A DNA stretch of 64,000 bases from Pseudomonadales bacterium (GTDB lineage Bacteria; Pseudomonadota; Gammaproteobacteria; Pseudomonadales; Azotimanducaceae): NCBI GenBank assembly GCA_024234635.1, contig JACKNX010000003.1:1-64000 (forward strand). Reading direction: 5' to 3'. Under the pieces are notes generated by a model. The model did no database searches, was not told where the DNA came from, and was given only the letters and a program-made list of their open reading frames with translations. Position 1 is the stretch's first letter, and each line of letters starts with the position of its first letter. The position numbers were made by a program, and so were the translations under genes. Below are positions 60,390 through 64,000 of this stretch, piece by piece.

Positions 60390-61349
60390 TCAGGTCGGCA
60401 GGAAGTGCACGGGATAACTGATCGTCGTCGTACGCACGTCCTTGCTGCCGAAGTTGAACATGCGAACACGGCTCACAATGCGCTGCACCAGCGCCGCGTC
60501 GGCAAGCTCACTGGCGACGACATTGCAGTTCATCACCTCGCCCGCGGGATTGATGACAAGCTCCAGCACGACCTTGCCCTGCAGCGTCGGATCGCTGCGC
60601 AGCGCACGGTTGTAGATGGCGAAGATCGCGCCCTTGTTCTGGTCGAATACACGGCGAATGTCCTCGATGCTACGGCTGCGAGGATCGCCTGCTTTGCCGT
60701 TCCCACTCGCATCGCCACGAGAATGATTCGACAGACGTACTCCACCGCCGCCCACTGCCCCGGGCGTGGCCGCAACCTTGCTGGTTTCCTGGCCGGACAG
60801 GGCAACCCCGCCAACATCGCGGGACAGCCGTGTGACGTTCACACCGGCACTGCGCGTGCTGCGCGTGGAGGTCAGCAGCGAGCGGTCGATGGTGGCCGCG
60901 TCGCTGGTACCGCGCTGGATAGCGGCGGTGTCCTGCAGGCGTGTGATATCCACCGTTTCACGCATGTCCGCGAAAGCGTCCTTGAACTGCAGGAGACCGG
61001 CTTCTTTCGCCTTTTCCTTCACGTCCGCCACCTTGGGTTCGGGCGTGGGGGCGATTTCCTTGGGTTTTTCCTTTGGCTTGACGGGTTCCGGTTCCGCTTC
61101 CACTTTCGGCTGTGGCGGTGGCGGGGGAATCACGATTTCCGGCTTGTCGAGGAGAATCTGCGAAAGCTCGATCGGCGGTTCCTCCACCACCTCTTTCTCC
61201 TCCTCCGGAAGATTGACGAGCGGAACGCCGATACCGGCCACGAGCACCGCGACCAGACAGACGCCGAGCCAGCGGCGGAACGTCGAATCGTTCGTGCCGC
61301 CCATGGCCCAGGGCATGAGAAAAGGTTGAGGGTGCGCAACTGCTGTCAT
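60390..61349 (-). CDS. AgmX/PglI-type TonB-like energy transducer
   Basis: 319 residues. A cytoplasmic head, one helix (WLGVCLVAVLVAGIGVPLV), a Pro/Glu/Lys-rich periplasmic linker (EPEPVKPKEKPKEIAPTPEP) and a C-terminal TonB-like domain (IRRVFDQNKGAIFAIYNRAL, VVLELVINPAGEVMNCNVV, SYPVHF) are in TonB order. This C-terminal domain is that of AgmX/PglI proteins, first noted in myxobacterial gliding. It would be energised by the ExbB/ExbD proteins encoded directly upstream; its start overlaps exbD by four bases. The periplasmic target is unknown. Confidence 0.9.
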   Translation of the reverse strand: MTAVAHPQPFLMPWAMGGTNDSTFRRWLGVCLVAVLVAGIGVPLVNLPEEEKEVVEEPPIELSQILLDKPEIVIPPPPPQPKVEAEPEPVKPKEKPKEIAPTPEPKVADVKEKAKEAGLLQFKDAFADMRETVDITRLQDTAAIQRGTSDAATIDRSLLTSTRSTRSAGVNVTRLSRDVGGVALSGQETSKVAATPGAVGGGGVRLSNHSRGDASGNGKAGDPRSRSIEDIRRVFDQNKGAIFAIYNRALRSDPTLQGKVVLELVINPAGEVMNCNVVASELADAALVQRIVSRVRMFNFGSKDVRTTTISYPVHFLPT

Positions 61350-61867
61350 GACGCAACTCCTGTTTCGGTCGGCGCCGTCGCAACGGCACCTTCAATACGA
61401 TTGACCGCCAGCGAAATGCGCGTGAACGCTGTCTGCTGACACGTCAACATGATCTGCTTGAGCAGCCAGTAAGGTATTTCCCTGTCGCCCATGATGGTTA
61501 TCGGGAACCCTGATTCCGGGGATTCGCCGCGTCGGGCCGCCTGGTATTCCAGTTCCTGTTTCAGCTCCGCCAGGATCATGCCTTCCTGTGTGCCCAGGGA
61601 GCTGACGCTGGCGACCTTGCGCCCCTGTACCACAACGTCTTCGGCGTTGACGTTGATCACCAGTCGATTGTCCGGCTTCTGTTCCGAGGTGGAATCCGGC
61701 AGCTTGATGTCCGGCGACGTTTCCAGAATCTCCACTTCGGAGGAGTTCACCATCAGGAAGAAGACGAGAATGGTGAAGATATCCATCAGCGACACCAGAT
61801 TCAGTGCTGCCTGTTTCTTCAGCTTTTTCTGTTCCTGACGCCGCCGACGATGATGAAAGGCGCTCAT
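61346..61867 (-). CDS. ExbD/TolR-type biopolymer transport protein (with Asp)
   Basis: 173 residues. An Arg/Lys-rich cytoplasmic start leads to a single helix LVSLMDIFTILVFFLMV that keeps the proton-coupling aspartate of ExbD/TolR. The periplasmic domain (NRLVINVNAEDVVVQGRKVA, then TIMGDREIPYWLLKQIM) has the expected fold. It overlaps the upstream exbD paralogue by four bases and the AgmX-like gene by four bases. Together with the ExbB-like protein it should form the proton channel of the system. Confidence 0.92.
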   Translation of the reverse strand: MSAFHHRRRRQEQKKLKKQAALNLVSLMDIFTILVFFLMVNSSEVEILETSPDIKLPDSTSEQKPDNRLVINVNAEDVVVQGRKVASVSSLGTQEGMILAELKQELEYQAARRGESPESGFPITIMGDREIPYWLLKQIMLTCQQTAFTRISLAVNRIEGAVATAPTETGVAS

Positions 61868-62409
61868 GATGACGCTCCGTCCGCGGCCACGACAGAGGTC
61901 GTGGACACCTGGGCGGCGTCCGCAACGGCCGAGCCGAGCGAAACCACGGGAAACAGTTCCGCCTGCACCACATCCAGCCCCTGAACCGTGGGGTAGGAGC
62001 GGGTCTTGTCCATGACGCTGACCAGCGTCTGATAATCGGTCGTGTCTTCGAGCAGCACCGCAATATCCCGTTTCTCGGGCATGCGCCGCTTCAGTTCCTG
62101 CAACACCAGGGACAGCTGCTCGTAGTCGTGGCCATTTTCGGTAATCGGCAGGGTCTTGATGGAACCGCCACGACCATCGCCCACCACCAGACGATCCGAA
62201 TGCACCGCAATCTCCAGATGCACCTGGTCCGGATCGATCTGCTCGGCACTGCTCCCCGAGGGAAAGTTGAGATCGATCACCGTCGTGTGGGTGAACACCA
62301 GTGACAGGAGCAGAACCGGCACCAGCACGATCATCAGATTCATGAACGGCGTTACGTCCAGGTCCGCTTCATCACCCGAGAACCGTTTTGATCGGCGTCG
62401 AAAAGCCAT
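61864..62409 (-). CDS. ExbD-like paralogue lacking the channel aspartate
   Basis: 181 residues. The helix reads DVTPFMNLMIVLVPVLLLSL: the family pattern V-T-P-x-x-D, in which the Asp carries protons, has Asn instead. The cytoplasmic DLDVTP lead-in and periplasmic domain are otherwise ExbD-like (IAVHSDRLVVGDG, DIAVLLEDTTDYQTLVSVM). It probably assembles as a heteromer with the Asp-bearing paralogue encoded just downstream. It follows the ExbB-like gene by 48 bases. Confidence 0.9.
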   Translation of the reverse strand: MAFRRRSKRFSGDEADLDVTPFMNLMIVLVPVLLLSLVFTHTTVIDLNFPSGSSAEQIDPDQVHLEIAVHSDRLVVGDGRGGSIKTLPITENGHDYEQLSLVLQELKRRMPEKRDIAVLLEDTTDYQTLVSVMDKTRSYPTVQGLDVVQAELFPVVSLGSAVADAAQVSTTSVVAADGASS

Positions 62410-62457
62410 GGTCCCGTCCTTTCGCTTGTACTACTCGCTTGCCCAGCCGCCCTGCCG

Positions 62458-63117
62458 TCAGGCCCGCGCCGCGGCCGGTGCCGCCGGTGCCTGGTCCATC
62501 AGGTTCACGAACTTGACCATCGCAATCTCCAGACTTTCCACGATGGAACTGGTCTTGCTCTGCAGCATGGAGTGCGTGAGCAACAACGGAATGGCGACGA
62601 TCAGGCCAAACGCCGTGGTATTCATCGCCACTGAAATACTCTGCGAAAGCAGTGCCGCTTTCTCCGCCGGATCGGCGTTCGCCACCGCGGTGAAGGCGGC
62701 GATCAGACCAATGATGGTACCCAGCAGTCCCAGCAGCGTGGCGACATTGGCAAATGTCGCCAGGTACGGCGTGCGGCGTTCGATATTCGGGAGGATCTCC
62801 AGCAGCCCCTCTTCCATGGCGTACTCGATGTCGGAACGCTCGCGAGTACCCCGGGCGAAACGCGCCACACCGTCGCCAACGATGCGGCTCATCGCGGACG
62901 GCGAAGCCTTGGCGGCCTTCATCAGTTCCTGCAGTTTGCCGTTCTGCAACAGCGGCAACATGGCATTGAAATCGCGCTTGTTGATGCGCACCTGATTGGC
63001 CAGGTACACATAGCGTTCCGCCGCGATGGCAATGCCGATGGCCAGCACGATGGCGATGGGGTACATGAACACACCACCATCCTGGAAAAACCCGATTACC
63101 GATGAAAAAAGATCCAT
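62458..63117 (-). CDS. MotA/TolQ/ExbB-type proton channel
   Basis: 219 residues with three helices: FMYPIAIVLAIGIAIAAERY (first), TPYLATFANVATLLGLLGTI (second) and MNTTAFGLIVAIPLLLTHSM (third). The loop and helix-2/3 motifs (LGLLGTIIGLIAAF, AMNTTAFGLIVAIPL) are those of the MotA/TolQ/ExbB family (PF01618), which pairs with ExbD to use the proton motive force. It is the first of the ExbB-ExbD-ExbD-AgmX-DUF4124 gene run and lies 98 bases downstream of a small secreted-protein gene. Confidence 0.93.
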   Translation of the reverse strand: MDLFSSVIGFFQDGGVFMYPIAIVLAIGIAIAAERYVYLANQVRINKRDFNAMLPLLQNGKLQELMKAAKASPSAMSRIVGDGVARFARGTRERSDIEYAMEEGLLEILPNIERRTPYLATFANVATLLGLLGTIIGLIAAFTAVANADPAEKAALLSQSISVAMNTTAFGLIVAIPLLLTHSMLQSKTSSIVESLEIAMVKFVNLMDQAPAAPAAARA

Positions 63118-63215
63118 AGTCTTCTCCTTGGATTACCCGACCGGATCCGCCCGCTGGCTCGTCCGATTGCCGAATACATTACCGGCCGCGACGCCGGAGC
63201 TGCCTCGCCCCGCCG

Positions 63216-63518
63216 TTATTGCCCTTTTTTGTCCAGTTGCCCGATTTCATTTCGATACTTCAGTTCCCGGCGATAGGCGCGCGGCTCGAGACGTCGGAAT
63301 ATGTCCGCCTGATCCAGCTCGGCACGCAACTCGAGTGCCGGGCGGGAGGTGGTGTCCTGCCAGGGGAGGATATACAGCACTTTGGGCAGTTCCTGATTGC
63401 CGGAGATCACGGTTTCATCCAGGCGCACGCGGTCGCGCGGCGGCGCATCGGCGGCCTGTGCGATGGGCATCAGATTCGGGAGAATGGCGATCACGAGAAT
63501 GACAATGCGCGCAATCAT
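63216..63518 (-). CDS. small exported protein associated with the ExbB/ExbD system
   Basis: 100 residues with a signal peptide (VILVIAILPNLMPIAQA) and a mature part of about 77 residues (LDETVISGNQELPKVLYILP, then an Arg/Glu-rich tail). No family was recognised, though the VISGNQELPKVLYILPW segment is likely a short beta pair. It overlaps the TPR gene upstream by four bases (ATGA), so it belongs to the same operon and may bind one of its periplasmic components. Confidence 0.75.
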   Translation of the reverse strand: MIARIVILVIAILPNLMPIAQAADAPPRDRVRLDETVISGNQELPKVLYILPWQDTTSRPALELRAELDQADIFRRLEPRAYRRELKYRNEIGQLDKKGQ

Positions 63519-64000
63519 GACTCGAGCCTCCTTTCGAGATCCGCCACCCAGCCACGTACACGCTCTTCCGGCCGGGGACTCAATTGCAGGTACTGCCGAT
63601 AGGCGGCAAGCGCTTCATCCAGTCTACCGAGGTAGAGCTCATACAGAATGCCGAGGTTGTAATAGGTGTTCGCGTTTTGTGGAGAAGCCGCCAGACAGCT
63701 CATGTATTTTTCACGTGCCTTCTCGAAATCACCGAGCTTGCGCAGTACTACACCGTATTCATTCAGCGCCACGCAGTTTCCCGGACTTACCGCCACCGCA
63801 TGATCCAGTGCCTCGCCCGCAGCAGTGAGGTTGTCCTCGGAAGTATAGATACGCGCAAGATTTATCCAGGGCCCCGCCAGCGAGGGATTTTTTGCGGTTA
63901 TGTCCAGCAACAGCCGCTTGGCGGAGGCGATGTTGCTCGCCTTGATATCCGCCAGTGCCTGATCGTAGGTGGCGCGCAGGTCGTCCGAAACGCCGCTGGC
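63515..64000 (-). CDS. TPR-repeat protein, 5' end outside window
   Basis: The frame is open from the stop at 63515 to base 64000, giving 161 visible residues. At least three tetratricopeptide repeats are seen: ALDHAVAVSPGNCVALNEYG, KARE-type second helices (GDFEKAREKYMSCLAASPQN) and ANTYYNLGILYELYLGRLDE. TPR proteins of this type scaffold complexes. It is the most upstream gene visible in the envelope-energisation operon, so its true start and promoter lie outside the window. Confidence 0.85.
   Translation of the reverse strand, partial: ASGVSDDLRATYDQALADIKASNIASAKRLLLDITAKNPSLAGPWINLARIYTSEDNLTAAGEALDHAVAVSPGNCVALNEYGVVLRKLGDFEKAREKYMSCLAASPQNANTYYNLGILYELYLGRLDEALAAYRQYLQLSPRPEERVRGWVADLERRLES

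Noticed and set aside
1..64000. CRISPR array, prophage or integron
   Set aside because: No regularly spaced direct repeats, integrase, phage structural gene or attC-like site was found on either strand.

Overview
The window is GC-rich, densely coding bacterial chromosome with no rRNA, confident tRNA, transposase, integrase, phage or CRISPR array. A YdbH-YnbE-YdbL outer-membrane lipid operon, a BigR/SqrR-type ArsR repressor, dimeric dUTPase, a TfoX C-terminal-domain protein and many acyl-CoA and oxygenase genes point to a gammaproteobacterium, probably an environmental heterotroph that degrades lipids, steroids or aromatics. The genus cannot be fixed from the sequence alone.

Layout. 1-5.7 kb: a leftward operon of an FAD/cyclic-nucleotide/ferredoxin fusion protein, a cytochrome-b-like membrane protein, an FHA-anchored decaheme cytochrome and an HbpS-like lipoprotein (cut by the window edge); it looks like an uncharacterised electron-transfer module. 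6-16.6 kb: glutamate dehydrogenase, a flavin monooxygenase, a YghU-type glutathione transferase, a Rieske oxygenase divergent from a TonB-dependent receptor, a secreted DJ-1/PfpI fusion, a predicted metal hydrolase and an acyl-CoA dehydrogenase. 16.7-21.4 kb: an RND efflux pump divergent from a thiol-sensing ArsR repressor, with an operator inside overlapping promoters. 21.4-28.9 kb: MFS transporter, DUF35 protein and thiolase, divergent from an alkyl-DHAP-synthase-like FAD enzyme; then an ArsB/NhaD permease and a PIG-L deacetylase.

29-33 kb: two membrane Ser/Thr kinases, one fused to PEGA and formylglycine-generating-enzyme-like domains. 33.4-38.3 kb: a tightly overlapped operon LLM oxidoreductase - patatin phospholipase - ydbH - ynbE - ydbL. 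38.4-44.3 kb: AtoE-like carrier, dUTPase, TfoX-C, a broken cupin, a half-size GDT1 transporter, a truncated ABM-like gene, a proline-rich exported protein and a VOC protein. 44.3-53.3 kb: MetY, an acyl-CoA dehydrogenase pair followed directly by Lon, a beta-barrel protein, a small conserved protein and a biotin-dependent carboxyltransferase. 53.4-55.4 kb: Tag glycosylase and an AhpD-like gene whose resolving/catalytic cysteine codon is an in-frame TGA, a strong selenoprotein candidate. 55.4-59.7 kb: DUF5666-DUF6502-DUF5666 operon with two palindromes on its promoter. 59.9-64 kb: an ExbB/ExbD/ExbD/AgmX energised envelope system with TPR and DUF4124 partners.

The most striking observation is the AhpD-like gene at 54215..55342: the motif E-x11-C-x2-[TGA]-x3-H matches AhpD spacing exactly and the frame stays open for 126 codons after the TGA. 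Second are the redox operon at the left end and the self-contained operator/promoter architectures at 20982..21022 and 59616..59659.
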